64,000 bases of DNA. It comes from Tardiphaga alba. Its GTDB lineage: Bacteria; Pseudomonadota; Alphaproteobacteria; Rhizobiales; Xanthobacteraceae. The stretch spans positions 2,187,001 to 2,251,000 of the forward strand of contig NZ_CP036498.1 in NCBI RefSeq assembly GCF_018279705.1, read 5' to 3'. Below are positions 1 to 12,000 of the stretch, one piece after another (within the stretch, counting starts at the first letter, position 1; each line of letters begins with the position of its first letter). A model generated the notes under the pieces. The model was not told the origin of the DNA. It searched no databases and saw only the letters and a program-made list of their open reading frames with translations. Both the position numbers and the translations under genes were made by a program.

Positions 1-1
1 C

Positions 2-3000
2 AATGCCGGCAACAGCATCTTCCGGATCGAGGTGTCCTCCGATGGCACCGTCAAGCTGACGCAATTTGCCCAGATCGATCATCTGACCACCGACCCGACA
101 CCCACGGGGGCGCCTTATGCCGATCACGTCGTCAGCCTGGCCGACGGCCTCGTCAATCTGACGCGGACGGTTTCGGTCACCGATGGTGACGGCGACAAGG
201 CGACGTCGAGCGCGACGGTCGATCTCGGCGGCAACATCCGTTTCGACGATGATGGTCCGAAGGCCACCCCGACGACGTCCAGGTCCGTCGATGAGGACGA
301 TCTCGGAACCGGCAACCAGAATACGAACTCGCCGGGCGACGATGGAGCCGCAGGTCCGGTGTCTTTCATCGGCACGCTCGGATTCTCGTCCGGCGCCGAC
401 GCACCTGCCACGGTCGGATTCGGGCCGCTGGGTGGCACAGCTGTCGTCGATGCCAATGGAGTCGCGATCACCTCCGGCGGTCTTGCTCTGACCTATCTCT
501 GGGTCAGCGGCACCAACACGCTGTATGCGACCACCGACGGAACGACGGCCGGTGCCGCGTTCTCGATCCAGGTCACGAATCCGTCCACAGGGGCCTACAG
601 CTTCTCGCTGCTCACGCAGCTCGATCACCCCGGCCACGATGCAGACGGACAGAACGATGGTCCGCAGACCGCCTATGAAGACAATCTCGCGCTGAACCTG
701 ACCTATACGGTCAAGGACTTTGACGGCGATACGGCGACCGGCACGCTGTCGATCTCCATCGACGACGACATGCCGATCATCGGCGCGCAGCCCGGTGGCC
801 CACCGGTCAATCTGATCGTGAATGGCAGCTTCGAGCAGCACGGCGCGCTCAATAACGCCGGTAGCGGGTTCGGAACCTTCACCGGGATTACTGGCTGGAC
901 CTATGGTTCAGACCATGTGCCGTTCGAAATTCAGGTCGATCCCAATGGCGGTGCCACGGGTGGTCTTGCCGCCCAGGATGGCAACTCCAAGGTCGAGCTG
1001 GATTCGGATCCGTCCGGCAATAGCACCCAACTGCTCAACGCCACGATCCAGCAGACGATCTCGACACCGCTCACGGAAGGCGATGTCTATGAGCTGACCT
1101 TCTGGTATGCGCCGCGTCCTGATGACGGCAATCCCGACAGCAGCAGCATGAACGTGATCTGGAACGGCAATGTCGTTTACAGCATCGACTCCACCAACCA
1201 GCCGGCAGGCTGGCAGCTGATCACCGTCTATGTAACGGCGCAGGCCGGTTCGAACACCGTCGGTTTCCAGGGCAGTGGCCAGGCAAACCAGCTCGGTGCC
1301 TTCCTCGACAATGTCAGCCTGGTGGCCATGGGCGAAGTCTTCGTCGATGAGGACGGTCTGACGGGCGCGCTGTCGCAGGGCAATCACGACTCGCAGCCGG
1401 GTGACAAGGTCGTCGCCAACACCGATAACGACAACAACGAAGCGACATCCACCGGCAATCTCTACATCAAGTGGGGCGCCGATGATGCGGACAAGGGCGT
1501 CGATGGTGTGTCGGGCCCGTTCAATGCCTTCGTGCAGGACGCGCCCGGTGGCGTCGGCAATCGCAGCGTGACCTTCACCAACACCGTCGTTGCGGTGACC
1601 GGCGTCGGCAGCCTGCTGTCGCATGGCGAGCCGGTGACGTTCGTGCTCAATGCCGACAAGACCGTGCTGACGGGTATGGCCGGCGACCGTGCCGTGATCC
1701 AGATCTCGCTCTCGGATGAAGGCTCGGGCAAGTTCCGCGTGGTGCTGCTCGATCAGCTCGACCATGCGCCGGGCGGCAACGAGAACGACATCCATCTGTC
1801 GTTCAACTTCACCGCCACGGATTCCGATGGCGATGCGGTCAACGGCTCCTTCAAGGTCGGCATCAATGACGACATGCCGGTCGCGGCGACCGGTGCCTAT
1901 GTCACCGGCCAGGTGGACGAGGATGACCTCAGCGCGGGTGTCGATGGCGACAACTCGACGGGTATTCCGGCCGAAGGCAATGGCCCGTCCGACTCGACGA
2001 CCGACAAGTTCACCTTCACCAAAGCCAGCCTGAATAACCTCATCGCAAATATCGGTGCTGACGAGACCGGTTCCGTGATCCTGCAATCCGCATTCGCCAC
2101 CGGCACGGTGGTGAAGGATGTGGATGGTCACGACGTGAAGTCGCATGGCGTCACGGTGAAATATGCCGTCAGCGGCAACGATGTCGTGGGCTTTGCGGAC
2201 GCCAACGGCAATGGTCAGCTCGATGTCGGCGAAAAGAACGTGTTCCGTCTGTCGCAGAGTGCGAATGGCGACATCAAGTTCGATCTGCAGGATCAGATCG
2301 ATCACCCGTATGGCTCCGGCGATGGTGGAATTCTCGAACTGAATCTGTCTGCCGCAGTCGTGATCACGGATTACGACGGCGACAAGGTGCCCGTGGCCAG
2401 CGGTGCCTTCACCGTCAAGGTCGAGAACGATATTCCGGCGAATACCAGTGCCTATGTCCAGGTTGGCGTGGCCGAGGATTATCTCAGCACGTCGGCGACG
2501 CCGCCCGATGCGGTGTCGGGCAACCAGCCCGGCACGGCCTATTCATCGGACAAGGTCGAAATCAAGACGACTGATCTGTTGACGCTTGTCGTCTCCGGCG
2601 CTGACGATGACGTCCAGTTCTCGCTCAATCAGGCTGTGACCGGCATGGCGGTAACAGTCGATAATTGGATGGTGACGTCTCACGGGTCCTCCATCATCCT
2701 CGACTATGTGAATGGTCAGATTATTGGTTTCGCGGATACGGGCTCGGCAAATTACACTTATGAAGCCGGCGATCGCATCGTCTTCACGCTGACGCCCTCG
2801 GCGACCGGCTTTGTGTTCGACCTGCGTGACAAGATCGATCACAACAACGGTCTGGCAACGACGGGTTCGGGCGATGCGAAGACCCTCGTGCTCGATCTCT
2901 CCAAGGCACTCGTTGCCACCGATTTCGATGGCGACGCCGTCAATCTCGGCCTCGGATCGATCCGCATCACGATCGAGAACGACATCCCGGTCGCCGGCGT

Positions 3001-6000
3001 CTCTACCGTCAATCTCGATGAAGACGGGCTGGCCAACGGCAATCCTGGCGGCGTCGGTGACTACGATCCGTCGGGCGCGCCAAACAGCAACGGCCCGATC
3101 ACTGTCAATGCCGCGCTGAACGTCAATTTCGGCGCCGATGGCGCGGGATCGACGGCGTTCCTCACCAGCGCTGGTACCATCACCTTGCCGGCGAATGGCG
3201 GCTTCACGGTCGGCAGCGCGTCTGCCACCAGCATTGTCATCAATCAGAACGGCGTCGGCGTGCTGCAGATCACGCTGACGAATCCTGCGACGGGCGCTTA
3301 CACCGTCACGCAGCTGAAGCCGATCGACCATCCCGATGGCAGCAACGAGAATGACGTCTCGTTCACCATCGGCTATCAGGCCACCGACTATGACGGTGAC
3401 ACATCGACGGGATCGTTCACCATCGTTGTTAATGACGACACGCCGACGATCGTCGCGGCCACGGGAGCGCTGCCGTCGCTGACGGTGGACGAGACGGTGC
3501 TGACGACGGATGACACGGCGAGCTTCGCTGGGAATTTTACTGCTCATTATGGTGCAGACGGCGCGGCGGCCTCCGGTGGTCTCACTTATGCGGTTGGCAT
3601 CTCGGCCAAGGGCGCGGATTCCGGTCTGACCGATACGGCAACAGGTCACCACGTCTTCCTGTTCCTGGAATCCGGCGTGGTGGTCGGCCGTGAAGGCGCG
3701 GATGCGACTGCCGCCGAAACCGGCCAGGTCGTCTTCAAGGTCAGCGTCAACGCTGCCGGCGATGTCACGCTCGACCAGCAGCGCCCGGTCGTCCACGACA
3801 ACGCCAACAATCCAGACGAGGGGCGGACTCTGTCTGCCGCCAACCTGGTCACGCTGACGGCGACGATCACCGATCATGACAACGACAGCGCCACAGCAAC
3901 GCTGAATATCGGCCAGAGCCTGACCTTCAAGGATGATGGTCCGAGCATCAATGTCATTCAGGGGGCAGAAGCAGCGATCGAGCTCACCACGCATGATGCC
4001 CTGACCATCGGCTCCAACTTCGACACCGCCACGGCAGCTGCGAATTTCGGTGCGGTCTTCTCGATCGGTAGCTGGAGCTATGGCGCGGACGGGGCGGGGA
4101 CGCCGCCGGTGCTGACCTATGCACTGAGCCTAGTGACCGCTGGCGGAGATTCCGGCCTTAACAGCCATGGTGCGGATATCCACCTCTACACCGTCGGTGG
4201 TGTGGTCGTCGGCTCGACGTCGAATGTCGCCCCGATCTCCGCAACGGATCCGTCGGTGGTGTTCTCGCTATCCGTCGATGGCTCCGGCGTCGTCACGCTC
4301 ACGCAGTATCAGCAGATCGACCACACGGTGGCGTCGTCTGGCTCCTACAGCAACGACGTGGCCGTGCTCGCCAACGATCTCGTCAAGCTGACGGCAACAG
4401 CCACGGTGGTCGATCGCGATCAGGACTCGAAATCCGACTCGGAAACCGTCGATCTCGGCGGCAATATCCGCTTCACGGATGATGGGCCGAGCGCACAGAA
4501 TACGGTCGCCACGGTGGTTCTGGACGACGAGAAGCAGCCGTTCGGCATTGACGGCGGTCCCGACGATCTGGCCGGCGGCAATCTGTCTGTCGCCAGCGGC
4601 GATCTCCTCGCCTCCGGCGGCGCCGATGGCATTAAGTCGTTCGCCTTCTCCGATGCGTCGCTGACGGTGACCAACAGCGCCAACGCCACCGGCACGACAC
4701 TGTCGGTGATCCATGTGGATCCCGTGACGCATATGCCGACCACCGAGGCGGTTAAGCTGCTGTGGGTGGCCAATGGCGATGGCGGCACGCTTTATGGCCT
4801 CACCGAAGGCGGTCATTACAGCACGACAACCAATCCGGCCTTCACGCTCACCGTGGACGGCAGCGGCCACTATACGTTCTCGGCCAATGCACCGTTCAGC
4901 CATCCGTTCACGGATGCTGATTTCCAGAACAATGGTCCGGATGTCGAGTTCGAGGACGAACTGACCCTCAACTTCACCTACACGGTGAAGGACGGCGACA
5001 ACGATACGGCCACCGCCACGCTCAGCATCAAGGTCGATGACGATACGCCCGATGCGGTCAGCGAGAGCTACGAAGCTACGGAAGGCCGTCTCGCCTCTGC
5101 CAATATCGTTCTGGTGATCGATACGTCGGGCAGCATGGAAGGCGAGCGGCTGACGCTGGCCAAGCAGGCTGCTGTCAATCTGCTGAACAGCCCGAATGTC
5201 GATTTCAACCAGATCATGGTGGTGAATTTCTCGGGCGGGGCGAGCATCAATACTGAGGCGGGCCACGTCTGGACCAGCAAGCAGGATGCGATCAACTACA
5301 TCAACGGCCTGACAGCGGGGGGCAACACCAATTACGACGCGGCGGTCGGCGAAGTCATCTCGCAATGGGGCGGCGGCCCGACCGCTGCGACCAAGACGCT
5401 GCTGTATTTCATCACCGACGGCCAGCCGAGCAGCGGCGGCGGATTGAACAGCGCCGAGCAACTGGCATGGGAGACGTTCCTGGCGAACAACCATGTCGAC
5501 GCATCATACGCCGTCGGCATCGACACGTCGGTGACGGATAGCGATCTGACGCCGATCGCCTGGGCGCCGGGCAACGCGAATCTGCCACCGGTGGTTATCC
5601 AGAACGCATCGGATCTGAATCTGCTGCTGCAGGGCTCGCTGCCGGGCAATCCGAGCGGCAACATCCTCAGCAACGATCACTTCGGTGCCGATGGCGGCTA
5701 TATCCAGTCCGTCACGATCGGTGGCGTGGTCTTCACCTTCAATGGCGATCACACCATCGTATCGTCGGGGACGTTCGAGGCGGGCTTCAGCCTCGTGTCC
5801 AATTCGGGGACCCAGATCGTGGTCAACACCGCCATCGGCGGCAAGATCATCTTCAACTTTGCCAGTAACGGCCTCAACCAGGCCGGCGACTGGGATTATC
5901 TTGCCCCGTCGAGCGGCATCGACAATCAGAACAGCATCGAAGCGTTCAAATACACGCTGGTCGATGGCGATGGCGATGGAAGCTCCGCGACCCTGACGAT

Positions 6001-9000
6001 CACGGTGAAGCCGAGCGCGGTCCCGTCCATCGAGATCACCCCGGCGTCGCAGGACGTCCATGAAGCCGGCCTGCCGCCTCGTGCAGGCGAGCCCGCTGGA
6101 TCGGCCGAAGCGGCCGACGGCAACCCGAATAACAACAGTGTGCAGTCTGAAGCTGTCAGTGGCAGCTTCAAGGTGATCTCGCCCGATGCGCTGGCGTCGA
6201 TCAAGATTGTTCCGGACGGCAACGATACGGCGGTCACGATCACCCTGACGCAATTGAACGGCGCGACCCCCGGCGCACCTGTCGTCATCGACACTGCCGA
6301 AGGCAAGCTCGAGATCACCGGCTACAATGCGAACACCGGCGTCGTGACCTATGTCTACACGCTGCAGGACAATCAGAACCACGCTGGCGGCGCCGTCACG
6401 GACGTCTTCACCATCACCGCGACCGACGTGAATAACGACACCTCTCCGGCAGTAACGCTGACGATCAACATCGTGGATGATCTGCCGGTGGCGGTCGCGG
6501 ATACGGACAGCATTGCGGCTGGTTCGTTCGCGGCGGCGACGGGCAATGTGATCAGCGGTGTGGGCACGACCAATAATGGAGCGGACAGCCAGGGCGCGGA
6601 TGGCGTCGTGGTGGCTGGCGTTGCAGCGGGTAACACCAATGCAAACCTGGACAGCACCGGAACGGTCGGCACGGTGGTCAACGGCACCTATGGCAAGCTG
6701 ACGCTGAATGCGGACGGCTCGTACAGCTACGCCCGGAATCCGGGTTCGCAGGGCGGCGTCAGTGACGTGTTCACCTACACGGTCAAGGACGGTGACGGCG
6801 ACCTGTCGCATACGACGCTGACGATCGCGATCGGCGACACCACGCCGGCCTCGACGATCCCTGCGGCGGGCGGTGCCACGACGACGGTGTATGAAGCGGG
6901 CCTGCCGGCGCGCGGCAACGAGCCTGCGGGTTCGAATGCGGCGGCCAACAGCGAGACGACGTCGGGCACGATCAGCTTCACCTCGGTGGACGGTCTGCAG
7001 GCGGTGTCGCTGGGCGGGCATGCGCTGACGACGGCGTCGCAGACCTTCTCGGACGGTCTGACGGCCTCTTACAGCTACAATGCAGCAACCGGTGCCGGCA
7101 CGATCACCTACAGCTACACGCTGCAGGACAACACGCTTGCGGATCCGTCCTCGGTGAGCTTCGCGGTGGTGGTGACGGATGCCGATGGCGACGCTGCGCC
7201 GGCCGGCAATCTGGTGATCAAGATCGTGGACGATGCGCCGGTGGCGGTTGCAGATACGGACAGCATTGCGGCTGGTTCGTTCGCGGCGGCGACGGGCAAT
7301 GTGATCAGCGGCGTGGGCACGACCAATAATGGAGCGGACAGCCAGGGCGCGGATGGCGTCGTGGTGGCTGGCGTTGCAGCGGGTAACACCAATGCAAACC
7401 TGGACAGCACCGGAACGGTCGGCACGGTGGTCAACGGCACCTATGGCAAGCTGACGCTGAATGCGGACGGCTCGTACAGCTACGCCCGGAATCCGGGTTC
7501 GCAGGGCGGCGTCAGTGACGTGTTCACCTACACGGTCAAGGACGGTGACGGCGACCTGTCGCATACGACGCTGACGATCGCGATCGGCGACACCACGCCG
7601 ACCTCGACCATCCCTGCGGCGGGCGGTGCCACGACGACGGTGTATGAAGCGGGCCTGCCGGCGCGCGGCAACGAGCCTGCGGGTTCGAATGCGGCGGCCA
7701 ACAACGAGACGACGTCGGGCACGATCAGCTTCACCTCGGTGGACGGTCTGCAGGCGGTGTCGCTGGGCGGGCATGCGCTGACGACGGCGTCGCAGACCTT
7801 CTCGGACGGTCTGACGGCCTCTTACAGCTACAATGCAGCAACCGGTGCCGGCACGATCACCTACAGCTACACGCTGCAGGACAACACGCTTGCGGATCCG
7901 TCCTCGGTGAGCTTCGCGGTGGTGGTGACGGATGCCGATGGCGACACTGCGCCGGCTGGCAATCTGGTGATCACCATCGTGGACGATGCGCCGGTGGCGG
8001 TTGCGGGACCCAATTTCACTGTTGCAGAGACTGCGAGCGCAACCACTGGGGTCAACCTCCTCGCCAACGACACCCAGGGTGCCGATGGTGCCAAGCTGAC
8101 GCATGTGTCCTTCGATGGTGGCGCTAACTGGGAAGCGGTGAATTCATCGGGCACGACCACGCTCACCACTACCAATGGCACATATGTCTTCCAGGCGAAT
8201 GGCGACTGGTCATTCGATCCGAGCGTGAACGCCAGCACGTCTGATACGACGGGCAATTTCACCTATCGCATCACTGATGGCGACGGCGATATGTCGACTG
8301 CGGTGCAGGTGGTGAACATCACCAACACGCAGACGCCGTTGCTGCTGGTTGGCTCCAATGCCGGCGATATCGTCGGACAGGGGGCGGGTCACACCGTGGC
8401 GAACCCGCAGGGGCAGTCGAATGGGGAGTTGGTCGGTAGTGGCCTCGACGACAAGATCGTCGGGGATACCGGTTCCGTCACCGTTACCAGCGGTCAGAAG
8501 GCGAATATCGTGCTTGTGCTCGATCGTTCGCCGAGCATGACGGGTGATGATGGCGCCATTTCCGGCGGCACCGATCGCTTTACGGCGATGAAGAACGCTG
8601 TGACGGCCCTCCTGGATTCTCTCGGGACGAGCGGTGCCAGCGCCATTCGCGTTCATGTGGTTCAGTTTGACGGCGACGCGCAGTCGATTGGTACTTTCGA
8701 TATCGTGAATGGAGCGGTCAGCACGGCGGAATTGACCCAGGCAAAGACTGCGATCAATGGAATGTTGACCGCAGAGCAGCCCGGCGGCACGGGGCCGGGC
8801 GGAACGAACTATGAGGCAGCGCTCTACGAGGCCTATAAGTGGATCAATGGCGATACCAACAAGGATCCGCTCGCCAATGCCGATATCAACAAGGTTCTGT
8901 TCATCTCGGATGGCGAACCGAACTACTATATGAGCGGCGAGCACGGAACGAGCACCTTCGGCAACGCGACCTCGGCCATGCAGCACGTCCTCGGAACGGC

Positions 9001-12000
9001 GAATGGCGACAACAATTCCAACGAAGTCAAGATGATCAAGGAGAGCACCGCGTTCGGTAACGGTTTCACGATCGACGCGATCGGTATCGCGATTTCCGAT
9101 CTCTCCAATCTCAATGATGTCGAGGATGGCGTCGCCGGTTCGGCTGGTGGTGGCAGTGCACTGAATGTCACCACGGCGGCACAACTGGTTGCGGCTGTGA
9201 GTGTGCTCGGTGGCTCGACGGAACTTGCCGCGGCGGGTAACGACTCCATCAAGGGTGGAGCGGGCGCGGACATCATCTTTGGCGATGTTCTCAACACCGA
9301 CGCGTTGAAAGCGACCTATCCGCAAATCCCCGCCAATCTGCAGATTGCAGGCTCGGGTTGGGCGGTTATCGCATGGCTTGAAACGAATGTTTCGGCATGG
9401 GGCGGCCGTGCGGGTACCCTGACCTATATCCAGGCCAATCATCAGGCTTTGTCCGTTGAGAGTGGTCGCACCGGCGGCAACGACATCATCGATGGCGGCA
9501 CCGGCGACGACATCATCTACGGCCAGGAAGGCAACGACCAGATCTCCGGCGGTGACGGCAACGACACCATCACTGGTGGCACGGGCGTCGACACCATGAC
9601 TGGCGGTGCTGGCAACGACACGTTCCGGCTTGCCAATGGCGAGTTTGTCTCTGGCGAGTCCATCGATGGCGGTGCAGATAACGACACGATCGTGCTGACC
9701 AATGCGACGGTGGTGGACTTCACGACAGGGACCATCACCGGCGTCGAAACGGTCACCGGCAGCAGCGGCAACGACACCGTGACGATGTCAGCCCAGCAGT
9801 GGGCAGCCTTCAACGCGATCGACCTGGCCGGCGGCACTGACGCGCTCAATGTCCGGGTCAGTGGGATCGCCGATATTTCGACGGCAACGCTGACATCGGT
9901 TGCGAACACCGAAACTGGCGGTCTGTCTGGCTCCGCAGGAAACGATACGATCACCCTGCGCGGCGATCAGCTGGATGCCATTCTGATTGGCGCGGGGACG
10001 ATCGATCTTGGCCTTGGAACCAATACGATCAACCTGAAATCGACGTCGAGCGATCTGAATGGCCTGTCGGATACTGCGCTGGCCAATGTCCAGACGATCT
10101 CTGCGGCGACGGCAGCTGCCGCGGTCACGATCACCCTGGCAAGCCAGAGCGAGAATCTCACGGTCACAGGCTCGTCGTTCGACGATACGCTGACCGGTGG
10201 TTCCGGTGCCGATACGATTGCCGGCGGTGCCGGTAACGACACGATCACGGGCGGCCTCGGTGCCGATGTTCTGAGTGGTGGTGCCGGCAACGACACGTTC
10301 CGACTTGCCAATGGTGACTTTGTCGGAGCCGAGTCGATTGATGGCGGTGCAGACACGGACACGATCCTGCTGACAAATGCGACGGTGGTGAACTTCACCA
10401 CCGGCACTCTTACCAGTATCGAAAAGCTGACCGGTAGCACCGGAGACGATAATGTTACGCTCACAGCCACTCAGCTGTCGGCACTCACGTCGCTTGATCT
10501 GGCTGGGGGAACCGACACGTTGCAAATCAGCGGATCGTTCACCAGCAGCAGCGATGCGCAGATCGAGGGCGTCGAGAACATCACGCTGACGGGTGCGTCA
10601 ACGTTGAATCTGTCGAACCAGAACGAGGGCTTCACGATCACCGGGTCGTCCGGCGCGGACTCCATCACGGGAGGTTTGGGAGACGACACCATCATTGGTG
10701 CTCAGAACGACACACTGCTGAACGGTGGTGGAGGTAATGATACCCTACAGCTTGGTGCGAATTTCAATAACGGCAACAATGCGCAGATCGTGAATATCGA
10801 AAATGTAGTGCTGACGGCAGCTGTTACAGTGAACCTATCCAATCAAACGGAGGGGTTCAGGATCACGGGGTCGTCCGGTGCGGACAGCATCACAGGCGGC
10901 TCGGGTGATGATACTATCATCGGAGCTCAAAACGACACGTTGCTGAATGGTGGTGGCGGAACAGATACCCTTGTGGTTGGGGCAAATTTCACCAGCGCGA
11001 ACAATAATCAAATTCAAGGGATCGAGATCATCAGTGCTGTCGATGCGGCGGCCGGAGTGAAGCTGAATTTCAACAACCAAACTGAAGCGCTCACGATCCT
11101 TGGAAGCGCGTTCAGCGACACCATTGTCGGAGGATCGGGCAACGACATTTTGACCGGAAATGGAGGTGCTGATCAGTTCCGTCTCAGGAGCAACGGCGGG
11201 ACTGACACTGTCACCGACTATATCGCTGGAACCGATAAGATCGGCTTCCTGGATCTTGGAAGTTCGTCCTCTAGTGCGACTGGAAGTGTGAATTTTGCTG
11301 CTACGACAGGTACCGCTGCAGGCGCCTCGTTGAATTCGACTGACTTCCAGATAAGAGCAACAATCACGGCAATTGCTGGAAACGACGATAACCATGTCGT
11401 GCGTCTCACGGATGGCCAGACAACCAACCAAATCACGACCGGAATCGGTGGAAATAACTCACAGAACATCTACGTTTTGGTATTTAACACGACTACTCAA
11501 CGTGGCGAGATCTGGTTTGATACCGATTGGGATGACGTCGGCGGTCGAACGAAAGTTGCGACACTCGACAATGTGACAACGCTGGACCAGCTGACACAGA
11601 TCACTGCCGCGGATATTGTTGTCTATAACTCGGTTGCCGATCCCATCGTGCTCGATCTCGGTACGCCCGGCATCTCGTTCAGCTCGCTCGATCATGGTGT
11701 CAAATTCGACATCAATCACGACGACGCCAAGGATCAGATTGCCTGGACCAATGGCCAGGATGGTCTGCTCGCCCTCGATGTCGATCGTTCCGGCAAGATC
11801 GAAAGCGGCAGCGAGTTGTTCACGCCGGACTTTGCGGGTGGTCATTTCGCCGACGGCATCGCTGCCCTGGCGAGCCTCGACAGCAACCATGACGGTGTGA
11901 TCGATAGCCACGATCAGGCCTTCGGTGATCTCGTTGTCTGGCAGGATGCCAACCACAACGGCGTCAGCGACGAGGGCGAGCTGTTCAAGCTCGGCGATCT

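Noticed and set aside
5504..8104. 866-codon ORF on the minus strand within the adhesin gene
   Set aside because: It is a GC-bias shadow of the repetitive adhesin frame; its Arg/His-rich low-complexity translation repeats exactly with the DNA duplication and shows no domain.
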